64,000 bases of DNA from Chitinophagaceae bacterium (GTDB lineage Bacteria > Bacteroidota > Bacteroidia > Chitinophagales > Chitinophagaceae): the NCBI GenBank assembly GCA_004028795.1, contig SAIW01000008.1, positions 124,001 to 188,000 of the forward strand. Reading direction: 5' to 3'. Each line of letters begins with the position of its first letter. Within the stretch, counting starts at the first letter, position 1. The translations under genes were made by a program, and so were the position numbers. The notes under the pieces are model-generated. The model did not search any database, was not told the origin of the DNA, and saw nothing but the letters and a program-made list of their open reading frames with translations. Positions 8,155 through 16,795 of this stretch are shown in pieces.

Positions 8155-9486
8155 ATGAAGTTGTGGCAAAAAGATAAAGCATCATTAAAAGAAGTAGAAA
8201 AATTTACTGTCGGTAAGGACAGAGAAATGGATTTATTGCTTGCCCCGTTTGATGTATTAGGTAATATGGCACATGCTGAAATGCTTGCTACTATTGGGCT
8301 ATTGGCGAATAAAGAAAAAGATGCTTTATTAAATGAGTTAAAAAATATTTATGAGCAAATTCGAAATTCGAAATTCGAAATTCGAGACTCAATAGAAGAT
8401 GTTCATTCACAAATAGAATTTTTATTAACTGAAAAATTAGGAGATACCGGAAAGAAAATTCACAGTGCCAGAAGCAGGAATGATCAGGTGTTAGTAGATA
8501 TCAAATTGTTTTTAAGAAGTGAATTGGAAAAATTGGTAAACAATATTCAGCCTTTCTTTCAACTGCTTATTCAGCAAAGTGAAAAATACAAACAACATTT
8601 ATTACCGGGTTATACGCATTTGCAATTAGCCATGCCATCATCGTTCGGTTTATGGTTTGGTGCTTATGCAGAAAGCTTGGTGGACGATGTAACTACTTTG
8701 CAGGCTGCATATAAAGTGGTGAATAAAAATCCTTTGGGCAGTGCTGCCGGTTATGGTTCTTCATTTCCCATCAATCGTACTTTAACAACAAAATTATTAG
8801 GCTTTGCAGATTTGAATTATAATGTAGTGTATGCTCAAATGGGCAGAGGTAAAGCGGAACGCATTACTGCACAGGCTTTGGCAAATGTGGCAGATACTTT
8901 GGCGAAGCTGAGTATGGACATGTGTTTATACCTTAATCAGAATTTTGATTTTGTTGCTTTTCCTGCAGAACTTACAACAGGCAGCAGCATTATGCCACAC
9001 AAAAAAAACCCTGATGTTTTTGAATTAATAAGAAGCCATTGTAACAGGATAAAAGCATTGCCAAATGAAATAACAATGATGACTACGAACTTGCCAAGTG
9101 GTTATCACAGAGATTTGCAATTGCTGAAAGAACATTTATTTCCTGCTTTTGAAACATTGAATACTTGTATTGAAATGGCAACGTTAATGCTGAGTAATAT
9201 TGCTGTGAAAGAAAACATTATGACAGATGAAAAATATAAATACGCTTTTAGTGTTGAAGAAGTAAACAAGTTGGTATTACAGGGAATGCCTTTCAGAGAT
9301 GCGTATAAAAAAGTAGGCTTGGAAATTGAAGCAGGCAAGTTTGACTACTCCACACAAATTAATCATACTCACGAAGGAACAATCGGTAATTTATGTAATG
9401 ATAAAATAGAAGCCATGATGCAGCAAAACCTTGCTGAGTTTGGGTTTGATGAAGTACATACCGCCATAGATAAATTACTTTCTTAA
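8155..9486 (+). CDS. argH: Argininosuccinate lyase
   Basis: Splits argininosuccinate into arginine and fumarate, the last step. The fumarase-superfamily signature GSSIMPHKKNPD is present with the catalytic serine in the S277-S278 pair, and SARSRNDQVLVDI and GYTHLQLAMPSSF are further family blocks. At 443 residues it is of normal length. Four tandem AAATTCG units (8357-8384) encode NSKFEIR upstream of EDVHSQIE, in a helical region before the first conserved block. Gain or loss of one 7-nt unit would shift the frame. It is the last gene of the operon. Confidence 0.96.
   Translation: MKLWQKDKASLKEVEKFTVGKDREMDLLLAPFDVLGNMAHAEMLATIGLLANKEKDALLNELKNIYEQIRNSKFEIRDSIEDVHSQIEFLLTEKLGDTGKKIHSARSRNDQVLVDIKLFLRSELEKLVNNIQPFFQLLIQQSEKYKQHLLPGYTHLQLAMPSSFGLWFGAYAESLVDDVTTLQAAYKVVNKNPLGSAAGYGSSFPINRTLTTKLLGFADLNYNVVYAQMGRGKAERITAQALANVADTLAKLSMDMCLYLNQNFDFVAFPAELTTGSSIMPHKKNPDVFELIRSHCNRIKALPNEITMMTTNLPSGYHRDLQLLKEHLFPAFETLNTCIEMATLMLSNIAVKENIMTDEKYKYAFSVEEVNKLVLQGMPFRDAYKKVGLEIEAGKFDYSTQINHTHEGTIGNLCNDKIEAMMQQNLAEFGFDEVHTAIDKLLS
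8357..8384 (+). repeat. Tandem AAATTCG x4 in the argH coding region
   Basis: Four perfect head-to-tail copies of the 7-nt unit AAATTCG. The unit is not a multiple of three, so the array reads as QIRNSKFEIR and any copy-number change by one breaks argH. Confidence 0.9.
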
Positions 9487-9507
9487 AATGTTGAATAGTG
9501 ATAATAA

Positions 9508-9561
9508 CGTACAAGTGTGCGACGCAACAACAGCTTAATAGCATTACAACAGCTTAGTACA
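9508..9561 (+). repeat. GTGCGACGCAAC dispersed repeat, copy A
   Basis: CGTACAAGTGTGCGACGCAA then AGCTTAATAG and a further GCTTAGTA word, lying between the convergent argH and serS. It matches the copy at 58079 over about 55 bp with few differences. Nothing else is seen in this 80-bp spacer. Confidence 0.85.
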
Positions 9562-9566
9562 TAAAA

Positions 9567-10838
9567 CTACGCAATTACTTTACTTCCGAAATATGGTTGC
9601 AATGCTTCAGGAATAGCAATGCCATTTTCTGTTTGATTGTTTTCTAACAAGGCTGCATAGATACGAGGCAATGCCAATGAACTTCCGTTTAATGTATGTA
9701 CCAATTGTGTTTTGCCTTCTGCATTTTTATAACGTGCTTTTAAACGATTTGCCTGATAGCTTTCAAAATTGCTCACACTACTAACTTCTAACCATTTTTG
9801 TTGTGCTGCACTATACACTTCGAAGTCGTAAGTAAGAGCAGAGGTAAAACCCATATCACCGCCGCATAAACGTAAAATGCGGTAAGGCAATTGCAACTTG
9901 TTTAATAAGCCCTCAACATGAGCAACCATTTCATCTAAAGCAGTATAACTGTTTTCAGGTTGTGTTAGTTGAATGATTTCTACTTTCTCAAATTGATGCA
10001 CTCTGTTTAATCCGCGAACATCTGCACCAAAACTGCCTGCCTCTCTTCTGAAACATGGAGAATAAGCAGTCATCTTTATCGGCAAATCATTTTCTTTTAA
10101 AATAACATCTCTGTACACATTGGTTACCGGTACTTCGGCAGTGGGTATCAAATAAAATTCATCTGCTGTTACATGATACATCTGGCCTTCTTTATCGGGT
10201 AATTGTCCGGTTGCAAAAGCACTGTCTTTATTAACCATAAAAGGCGGTAAATATTCTGTATAACCTGCTTCAGTATTATAGTCTAAAAAGAATTGAACCA
10301 ATGCTCTTTGCAGTTTGGCACCTTTGCCTTTATATAAAGGAAACCCACGCCCTGTAAGCTTTGAGCCTATTTCAAAATCTACTAAGTTGTATTGTGTAAT
10401 TAAATCCCAATGAGGTTTGGCGTTAACAGGTAAGTTTGGTTTAATGCCTCCTTTCTTAACAGTAATATTATCTTCAGCAGATTTACCATGAGGAACGATT
10501 TCTGCCGGAAGATTGGGTAGCAATACTAATTTATCCTGCAATTCAATTTCTATAAAAATAAGCTTACCATTTATCTCAGCTAAGTTCTCTTTTAAAGAAA
10601 AAACTTCTTGCTTTAATTGTTCTGCTTCTTCTTTTTTGCCTTGCTTCATTAAGTTACCTATTTCTTTTGAAGCAGCATTTATTTTTGATTGAATAGTATC
10701 AAAAGCTAATTGAATTTTTTTTCTTTCATCATCTAAAGCAATTACTTCATCAATTAAATTCAATTGAGCAAAATTTCTTATAGCTAATTTATCTTTTGCA
10801 GCCTGAGGATTATTTCTTAACACTTGCACCTGTAACAT
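9567..10838 (-). CDS. serS: Seryl-tRNA synthetase
   Basis: Charges tRNA-Ser. The N-terminal coiled-coil arm (about residues 30-100, rich in K/E/Q heptads) is followed by class II motifs: motif 2 FRREAGSFGADVRGLNRVHQFEK and motif 3 NGSSLALPRIYAALLEN. The length is 423 residues from ATG at 10838; the reading frame continues two codons to a TTG, but MLQVQVLR is the usual N-terminus. It stands alone on the minus strand and is convergent with the arginine operon. Confidence 0.97.
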   Translation of the reverse strand: MLQVQVLRNNPQAAKDKLAIRNFAQLNLIDEVIALDDERKKIQLAFDTIQSKINAASKEIGNLMKQGKKEEAEQLKQEVFSLKENLAEINGKLIFIEIELQDKLVLLPNLPAEIVPHGKSAEDNITVKKGGIKPNLPVNAKPHWDLITQYNLVDFEIGSKLTGRGFPLYKGKGAKLQRALVQFFLDYNTEAGYTEYLPPFMVNKDSAFATGQLPDKEGQMYHVTADEFYLIPTAEVPVTNVYRDVILKENDLPIKMTAYSPCFRREAGSFGADVRGLNRVHQFEKVEIIQLTQPENSYTALDEMVAHVEGLLNKLQLPYRILRLCGGDMGFTSALTYDFEVYSAAQQKWLEVSSVSNFESYQANRLKARYKNAEGKTQLVHTLNGSSLALPRIYAALLENNQTENGIAIPEALQPYFGSKVIA

Positions 10839-10905
10839 ATACAATCAATTTTCGGCAAATATAGTTTGTAAAGCTTTGTTGTAATTGAATGGCAATTATG
10901 TTGTT

Positions 10906-10945
10906 TCGTTCCGGGATTTCCTTGCAGGAGCCTTCGAAATGACGG
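10906..10945 (+). repeat. Diverged folded repeat (CCTTCGAAATGACG family)
   Basis: The stretch contains TTCCGGGATTTC and CCTTCGAAATGACG, matching in inverted orientation the better-preserved element at 57311-57372. It lies upstream of serS and downstream of the minus-strand isomerase gene. Confidence 0.6.
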
Positions 10946-10950
10946 AAAAT

Positions 10951-10988
10951 AAAAAAAGTCAACTACCTTTTGTGCAGTTGACTTTTTA
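10951..10988 (-). terminator. Rho-independent terminator after the minus-strand sugar locus
   Basis: GTCAACT (10958-10964) pairs with AGTTGAC (10976-10982), with A-runs and T-runs on both sides, 18 bp beyond the stop codon of the 11007-11882 gene. It probably works in both directions. Confidence 0.85.
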
Positions 10989-11006
10989 TTAATGAATTGA
11001 AATGAA

Positions 11007-11882
11007 TTAAATACTCAAATTTTTCATATAAGCTGCGTTAGCTTCCGAACTTTTTAGTGGTGTTGTTCCTGCAAAAGCTTCTTGTTCTACAATAAAATAC
11101 TTAACACCATTTGCTTTAGCAGTTTTGAGTATTTGAGGAAAGTTTATACTTCCTGTACCAACAACGCAAGAACCATCGCCCGCTTTTGCAGGCGGATTTT
11201 TTAAACGGTCTTTTACATGGCAACTTCTGAAACGGTTTTTATATTTCTTAAACCATTCTTCAGGGTTTTCTCCTGCAACAACAACCCAGTAAATATCCAT
11301 TTCAAAATCTACTAACGATGCATCGGTATTATCAATCATTACTTTTTGCGGTAATTGACCATCAACCGGTTTAAAAGAATAATCGTGGTTATGATACGCA
11401 AAACGAATTCCGTTTTTCCTGCATATTTCCCCGCACTTGTTAAACTCTTCTGCAAACTTTTTAAACTCGTCAATATTTTTTTGCGGGCCTTTGTATGGGC
11501 ATATTAAATAACTCATTCCAATAGCTGCTGCTTCTGCTGCTTTCCTTTCAAAGTCTTTGCTGATATCGCAATGGCTTGCAACAATCTTTGTTCCTATATC
11601 ATCTAAATATTTTTTAAACTCGGTATTTTTCATTCCCCAAAAAATACCGTCTTTCCCTTCAAAACTTTCAATTTGTTTAAAACCAAAGCCTGCTAATTGT
11701 TTTAAAGTATCTTTTGCATTGGCAGCCATATCTTCTTTCACCGTCCATAACTGAATTCCGAATGCATCTAAATTTTTGTAAGAAAATTCATCATGTAATA
11801 ATGATAATTTTTTTATGGGGGATGATAATGCTAAAGCAGAAAGACCGCTGAGTTTTATAAAGTTTCTTCTTGAGTTTTGCAT
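11007..11882 (-). CDS. Tat-exported sugar phosphate isomerase/epimerase-like protein
   Basis: A 291-residue TIM-barrel protein of the AP-endonuclease-2/xylose-isomerase-like family. Blocks GIQLWTVKEDM, FAYHNHDYSF and VDFEMDIYWVVVAGE carry the His/Glu/Asp metal-ligand pattern of this superfamily. The N-terminus MQNSRRNFIKLSGLSALALS is a textbook twin-arginine signal, so the protein should act in the periplasm on free or keto sugars rather than phosphates. ATG at 11882 is preferred over a TTG three codons upstream because it starts the Tat motif properly. It is the last gene of the minus-strand sugar operon. The true substrate is unknown. Confidence 0.82.
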   Translation of the reverse strand: MQNSRRNFIKLSGLSALALSSPIKKLSLLHDEFSYKNLDAFGIQLWTVKEDMAANAKDTLKQLAGFGFKQIESFEGKDGIFWGMKNTEFKKYLDDIGTKIVASHCDISKDFERKAAEAAAIGMSYLICPYKGPQKNIDEFKKFAEEFNKCGEICRKNGIRFAYHNHDYSFKPVDGQLPQKVMIDNTDASLVDFEMDIYWVVVAGENPEEWFKKYKNRFRSCHVKDRLKNPPAKAGDGSCVVGTGSINFPQILKTAKANGVKYFIVEQEAFAGTTPLKSSEANAAYMKNLSI

Positions 11883-11965
11883 AAGTAACAATTAAGAATG
11901 AATAATTAAAAATGGATAATTGTATAACAAACATTTTTCATTGTTCGTTATACATTATTCATTAG

Positions 11966-12586
11966 TTATGAAGTTGCCCAAACTTTATCACCTTTTTTAT
12001 AAGGAATACAGGCTTCCCATTTACCGGGAACAGCCGTATAGCGAAGCGTTTGCGTAGCACCTGTTTTAGAGGTGAAGAAACCCAATAAGGTTAATTGCTT
12101 CATCATTGTAAAGTAATGATTGGGTGCAAACGTGAAAGTTTTATCATGCTCTTTATTGGCTTTAGCACGAAGGTCTTTTTCTTTTTCTCCTTTTTCTTTT
12201 TGAAATGCTTTTGCTTCCTTATCTAATGCAGTTAACAAAGTTTTTCTTTGCTCGGGTGTTGCTTTTATAAAGCCAACGTTGTGCATTTTTTTGCTTGCTT
12301 CATCTAATTGGGTAATACCTTCAACAAAAGCTTTTTGATCTGCTTCGGTATAACAATCTGTAACCATTACTTTCATAAACTTACCTATTTCTGCAGCTTT
12401 TGCACCCGGTGTAGAAGTAGCCGGAATAATGGTTTCGCCAACTTCATCTAAAAACAAAATATCATCATCGCTAAATAAAACGCCGGCAGGTTTATTGGTT
12501 TTGCAACCGGTTAATAATAATTCTCCACCAATCATTACACCACCTGTTGCCAGAGCTATCATTTTTAAGAGTTCTCTTCTTTCCAT
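11966..12586 (-). CDS. Gluconate 2-dehydrogenase subunit 3-like lipoprotein
   Basis: A 206-residue protein whose N-terminus MERRELLKMIALATGGVMIG contains a twin-arginine start and whose LLTGC looks like a lipobox, suggesting Tat export and lipidation. Segments VGETIIPATSTPGAKAAEIG and YFTMMKQLTLLGFFTSKTGA are typical of the small subunit that accompanies GMC flavoproteins. It lies directly downstream (93 bp) of the GMC oxidoreductase, matching the usual two-gene order. It is thought to help fold or export the flavoprotein. Confidence 0.85.
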   Translation of the reverse strand: MERRELLKMIALATGGVMIGGELLLTGCKTNKPAGVLFSDDDILFLDEVGETIIPATSTPGAKAAEIGKFMKVMVTDCYTEADQKAFVEGITQLDEASKKMHNVGFIKATPEQRKTLLTALDKEAKAFQKEKGEKEKDLRAKANKEHDKTFTFAPNHYFTMMKQLTLLGFFTSKTGATQTLRYTAVPGKWEACIPYKKGDKVWATS

Positions 12587-12679
12587 GATTCAATTAATTA
12601 AGAGTTATAAATTATTGAGTTATAAATGAGAGATAAAAAACTGTTTAATTCATCATTTATAATTTGTCATTCAAAATTT

Positions 12680-14359
12680 TTAAAGATTTCCTTTTTTTAA
12701 TTCGCTTACGGCGTAATCCGCAGCACGGGCTGTAAATGCCATATAACTTAATGATGGATTTACGCAAGATGCACTTGTCATAAATGAACCATCAGTTACA
12801 AAAACATTCGGTGCATCCCAAACCTGATTCCATTTATTCAGTACAGATGTTTTGGCATCTTTACCCATACGGGCCGTACCCATTTCATGAATGCCTCTTC
12901 CCGGTGTGGCATCATTATTATAAGTGCCGATGTTTTTAACACCTGCAGCTTCTAACATTTCTGCAGCATCATTCATCATATCCTTACGCATTTTTAATTC
13001 ATTCTCTTGTAATTCACAATCAATAGCTAATACATTTAAACCCCACTTATCTTTTTTGTTTTTATCGAGGGTTACTTTATTTTTTTCGTTCGGTAAAATT
13101 TCACCAAAGCCCATAATACCCATTGTCCAACCTCCGGGTTCACTCAATGCATCTTTTAATTCTGCACCAATACTTAATTCTGCAATTTCTCTTCCCCAAC
13201 CTTGTCTACTGCCACTACCCTGATAGCCAAAGCCTCTTAAATAATCTCTTTTATCGCCGAATAAATTTCTGTAACGTGGAATGTAAATACCGTTAGGTCT
13301 TCGGCCATAATAATATTTATCTTCATAGCCTTCTACACTACCGCTGGCACCCACACCAAGGTGATGATCCATTAAGTTTTTACCTAATTGCCCGCTGCTA
13401 CTGCCTAAACCATCAGGCCATATATCGGTAGCACTATTCATTAATATCCAGGCACTGTTTAAGGTTGATGCATTCAGAAAAACAATTTTACTGTTATACG
13501 TGTAAGTTTTATTGGTTTCTGCATCTAACACTTCAACACCCGTTGCTTTTTTCTTGTCTTTATCGTATAAAATTTTTGTAACAATGCTGAACGGCCTCAA
13601 TGTTAAATTACCTGTTTTTTTTGCTGCAGGTAAAGTAGCAGATTGTGTGCTGAAATAGCCACCAAACGGGCAACCCAACCAGCATTTATTTCTAAACTGG
13701 CAATTGGTTCTGCCTTCATGCGGTACGGTGATATTGGCAGTACGCCCGATAATCATTGTTCTTTTATTATTGTAATGTTTTTTAATGCGTTCTGCAACAT
13801 CTTTTTCAACACAGGTCATGTCCATTGCTGGCATAAACTCGCCATCGGGTAATTGCGGAAGATTTTCTTTGCTGCCACTAATGCCGGCAAATTTTTCGGC
13901 ATACGCATACCACGGTGCAATGTCTGCATAACGTACAGGCCAATCAACAGCAATACCATCTTTTGCATTGGCTTCAAAATCTAAATCGCTCCAACGATAG
14001 CTTTGTCTGCCCCATAATAAAGAACGACCACCAACCTGATAACCTCTGAACCAATCAAAACGTTTGATTTCGGTGTAAGGGCAATCTTTATCGCTTGCCC
14101 AAAAATTTAAATTGGTTTCATTTAAAGGATAGTCTCTTTTCAATGCAGGATAATCATGAATCATCTGTTGTGTGCGGCCACCGCGATGAGGAAACTCCCA
14201 TGGGTCTTTAGTAGCATTTACATAGTCTTTAATGTGCTCTACATCCCGACCACGCTCCAGCATTAAAACCTTTAAACCTTTTTCTGTAAGCTCTTTAGCA
14301 GCCCAACCGCCACTGATACCTGAACCGATGACAATTGCATCGTAAGTGTTTTCAGCCAT
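12680..14359 (-). CDS. GMC-family FAD-dependent sugar dehydrogenase
   Basis: A 559-residue flavoprotein with the FAD Rossmann motif IVIGSGISGGWAAKELTEKG at residues 10-29. The C-terminal catalytic region holds HEMGTARMG and NPSLSYMA (the GMC His/Asn pair). Cys-rich CQFRNKCWLGCPFG (about 227-240) is also seen in periplasmic sugar dehydrogenases of this type. It has no signal peptide of its own and would be exported with the subunit-3-like partner. Together with the cytochrome c encoded at 19501 it could oxidise a sugar or glycoside and pass electrons to the respiratory chain. Glucoside-3-dehydrogenase activity is an inference from the DUF1080 neighbour. Confidence 0.88.
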   Translation of the reverse strand: MAENTYDAIVIGSGISGGWAAKELTEKGLKVLMLERGRDVEHIKDYVNATKDPWEFPHRGGRTQQMIHDYPALKRDYPLNETNLNFWASDKDCPYTEIKRFDWFRGYQVGGRSLLWGRQSYRWSDLDFEANAKDGIAVDWPVRYADIAPWYAYAEKFAGISGSKENLPQLPDGEFMPAMDMTCVEKDVAERIKKHYNNKRTMIIGRTANITVPHEGRTNCQFRNKCWLGCPFGGYFSTQSATLPAAKKTGNLTLRPFSIVTKILYDKDKKKATGVEVLDAETNKTYTYNSKIVFLNASTLNSAWILMNSATDIWPDGLGSSSGQLGKNLMDHHLGVGASGSVEGYEDKYYYGRRPNGIYIPRYRNLFGDKRDYLRGFGYQGSGSRQGWGREIAELSIGAELKDALSEPGGWTMGIMGFGEILPNEKNKVTLDKNKKDKWGLNVLAIDCELQENELKMRKDMMNDAAEMLEAAGVKNIGTYNNDATPGRGIHEMGTARMGKDAKTSVLNKWNQVWDAPNVFVTDGSFMTSASCVNPSLSYMAFTARAADYAVSELKKGNL

Positions 14360-14448
14360 AAATGTTATTGTTTGTCGTTAGAAATATTTTTAATTTTTAA
14401 TGAGCCTGAAAATCTGCATGTTTTCTTACCAACTTTCTGACTTCTATT

Positions 14449-15330
14449 TCACACATCGCAAATGTTGATTGCTTCTTTTAACGAATCCAATTTATCAGGA
14501 TAAGTTGGCATAAACTCTTGTGCTACGTAACCTTTATAACCTGTTTCTACAATTGCTTTCATAACAGCAGTGTAATTTAATTCCTGTGTGCTGTTTATTT
14601 CGTGCCTGCCGGGAACCCCGCCTGTATGATAATGTGCAATGTATTGATGATAAGTTTTGATATTTCTTATAATATCACCTTCCTGAATTTGCATATGATA
14701 AATATCGTACAGCAGCTTAAAGTTGTTTGAGTTAATGCGTTTACATAATTCAGCACCCCACTCAACGTGGTTACACATATAATCTTTATGGTCAATTTTA
14801 CTATTCAGTAATTCCATAACCATCGTAACATTGTTTTTTTCTGCTACCGGCAAAATTTTTTCTAAAGCTTTCATGCAATTTTTCATTCCTGTTTCATCAT
14901 CCATTCCCTGCCTTTGCCCTGTAAAACATATTAAATTTTTATAGCCTGAATTAGCCATTACAGGAATAACTTCTAAGTATTCCTTAATTAACTGCTCGTG
15001 ATAAACAGGATTATTCAATCCTTTATTTAAATTATTATCTCCATTGGTATAACACATAGAAGCATAAATACCATGCTTTTGCATTGTTGGCCAATCAGAA
15101 GGTTTGGTAAGATCTATTGCACTAAAGCCAATTTCTTTAACCGCTTTACACAATTCATCTAAGGTTAAATAGTTGTATGTCCACCGCGAAACTGAATGAT
15201 TGATATTCCCTTTCAAAACTTTTTCTTTTGTTAATGAGGATATTTTTTCTGAGAATGCAAAAGAGGATAAACCTGTCATTCCCACTGCACCAACAGCCAT
15301 ATTTTTAATAGCTTCTCTTCTTGATGACAT
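14449..15330 (-). CDS. Tat-exported hydroxypyruvate isomerase-like TIM-barrel protein
   Basis: A 293-residue protein of the same superfamily as the one at 11007 but clearly different in sequence. It has a twin-arginine start MSSRREAIKNMAVGAVGMTG and metal-site blocks TMVMELLNSKIDH, LLYDIYHMQIQEGD and GYVAQEFMPTYPD (Glu/Asp/His/Glu), which resemble hydroxypyruvate isomerase (Hyi/OtnI). It begins 11 bp after the MFS gene, so the two are co-transcribed. Its export suggests a role on extracytoplasmic keto-sugars. The exact reaction cannot be read from sequence. Confidence 0.82.
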   Translation of the reverse strand: MSSRREAIKNMAVGAVGMTGLSSFAFSEKISSLTKEKVLKGNINHSVSRWTYNYLTLDELCKAVKEIGFSAIDLTKPSDWPTMQKHGIYASMCYTNGDNNLNKGLNNPVYHEQLIKEYLEVIPVMANSGYKNLICFTGQRQGMDDETGMKNCMKALEKILPVAEKNNVTMVMELLNSKIDHKDYMCNHVEWGAELCKRINSNNFKLLYDIYHMQIQEGDIIRNIKTYHQYIAHYHTGGVPGRHEINSTQELNYTAVMKAIVETGYKGYVAQEFMPTYPDKLDSLKEAINICDV

Positions 15331-15341
15331 GTGTAAGTTTT

Positions 15342-16604
15342 TTAAGCTGTTTTCTTTTTTGTTTTCATGTATACATTTAATCCCGCAAAAGCTACTGCAA
15401 GAACAATGGGTATAATAAGTGTAACATTAATAATAGCAGGTCCTGCTGCTGTTTTAGCAGCATTATAGGTACTAATCATAGCGGGGTCAGTTGCATTTGC
15501 ATAATCTGCTAACGAAGCATTGGCAGGTAGTTTAGTTTGAATTAACCCATCATAATACTTACCCATAATCATCATGTATAACGAAACGGCAAACATCCCT
15601 GCACCGCCCATAAGATTGATACCAACAGCACCAGTATTGGGTAAATTTTCTGAAACAAAGCCCAACATAGTTGGCCAGAAATAACAAACGCCCATTCCGA
15701 AAATAATAGCACCAACAAATAACATATTGCCTGTTGAATGCCCTAATAAATATAAACCTGCTGCAGCCAATACTGCTGAAATTAATAATACACCCTGCGG
15801 TGAAAATTTATGTACAACAGGTTCTGCAAATGCACGCCCTAAAACCATGATGCCTGTTTCTATGGTTAAAAGAAGAATAGCATTATCACTTACATTTTTT
15901 AATAATACATCAATCCATTGCCCTGTAAATAATTCGGTAATAGCGGTACCGAACATACAGATAATCATAAAAAAGAAAAGCGGATTAATTAATGATTGAT
16001 ACATCTGCGATGTAGAAACACCACTTGCTACCCTTTCAGTTTCAGGAAATTCTAATTTAGAAAAAAGATAACCATAAATAAGTGCCGGTATAAGCATTAC
16101 ACCAACCTGTATTTGTGTATTTAATCCGATTTTATTAAAAAGAAAAACAATCAATGTACCTATTACAATACCACCTGGAAACCATAAATGAAAATGGTTA
16201 AGTTTAGTTGTTTTATTATCTGTATAAAGGCTTGTTACTAATGGGTTACAGGCTGCTTCAACAGTACCGTTGGCAATACCTATTAATAAAGTTGAAATGA
16301 ATAAAGTCCAGTAACCGTTGGCAAAAACGGTTAATAGTATACCCGCTAAATGAAAAACAAAAGCCATTACCAATAATTTTTTCATGCCTATAATATCAAC
16401 TACTATTCCGCCAATAATTACAGCTAATGGGAAGCCCCAGAAAGCAGTAGCAGCAATAGTTCCTAACTGAGAGGCATTTAAATGAAAATCTATACCCTGC
16501 TGATTTAATACCCCGGCTCTTATACCAAATGATAATGATGTAACTAATAATGCTAGACAACTTGCCACAAAAAGTTTATTGCGTTGAATGTTGGAGTTTG
16601 GCAT
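15342..16604 (-). CDS. MFS transporter, sugar/nucleoside-permease type
   Basis: A 420-residue integral membrane protein with about 12 hydrophobic segments and a conserved intracellular-loop region GIANGTVEAACNPLVTSLYTDNKTTKLNHFH typical of the FucP/NupG-like MFS branch. First gene of the minus-strand sugar operon, reading away from the LacI-type palindrome at 16718. It probably imports the monosaccharide or keto-sugar product of the locus. The specific ligand is unknown. Confidence 0.85.
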   Translation of the reverse strand: MPNSNIQRNKLFVASCLALLVTSLSFGIRAGVLNQQGIDFHLNASQLGTIAATAFWGFPLAVIIGGIVVDIIGMKKLLVMAFVFHLAGILLTVFANGYWTLFISTLLIGIANGTVEAACNPLVTSLYTDNKTTKLNHFHLWFPGGIVIGTLIVFLFNKIGLNTQIQVGVMLIPALIYGYLFSKLEFPETERVASGVSTSQMYQSLINPLFFFMIICMFGTAITELFTGQWIDVLLKNVSDNAILLLTIETGIMVLGRAFAEPVVHKFSPQGVLLISAVLAAAGLYLLGHSTGNMLFVGAIIFGMGVCYFWPTMLGFVSENLPNTGAVGINLMGGAGMFAVSLYMMIMGKYYDGLIQTKLPANASLADYANATDPAMISTYNAAKTAAGPAIINVTLIIPIVLAVAFAGLNVYMKTKKKTA

Positions 16605-16717
16605 TTCTCGTTAGTTTATTCTGGTAGAATTATAAATGTTGCTAAATGTAGATTTTTATTTTTATACGGTGAATGAAGGAAATGTTTTTTTTGTAAAAAA
16701 TACTTACAACAGAAATA

Positions 16718-16729
16718 GCAAACGTTTGC
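16718..16729. promoter_or_regulatory. LacI-family-type operator between the divergent sugar operons
   Basis: GCAAACGTTTGC is a perfect 12-bp palindrome with the central CG step of LacI/GalR/PurR-type operators. It sits in the 191-bp spacer between the divergent MFS and Gfo/Idh/MocA genes, where it could control both arms. No LacI-family gene is in this window, so the regulator must be encoded elsewhere. Confidence 0.65.
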
Positions 16730-16795
16730 AGAAAAATTTCATCTGCAGCTAACGATATAATTACGAATTTTAAAACTTAAATAATAACGATTGGT

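Noticed and set aside
12924-13223. Plus-strand frame within the GMC oxidoreductase gene
   Set aside because: It lies wholly inside a well-supported gene on the other strand and has no features.
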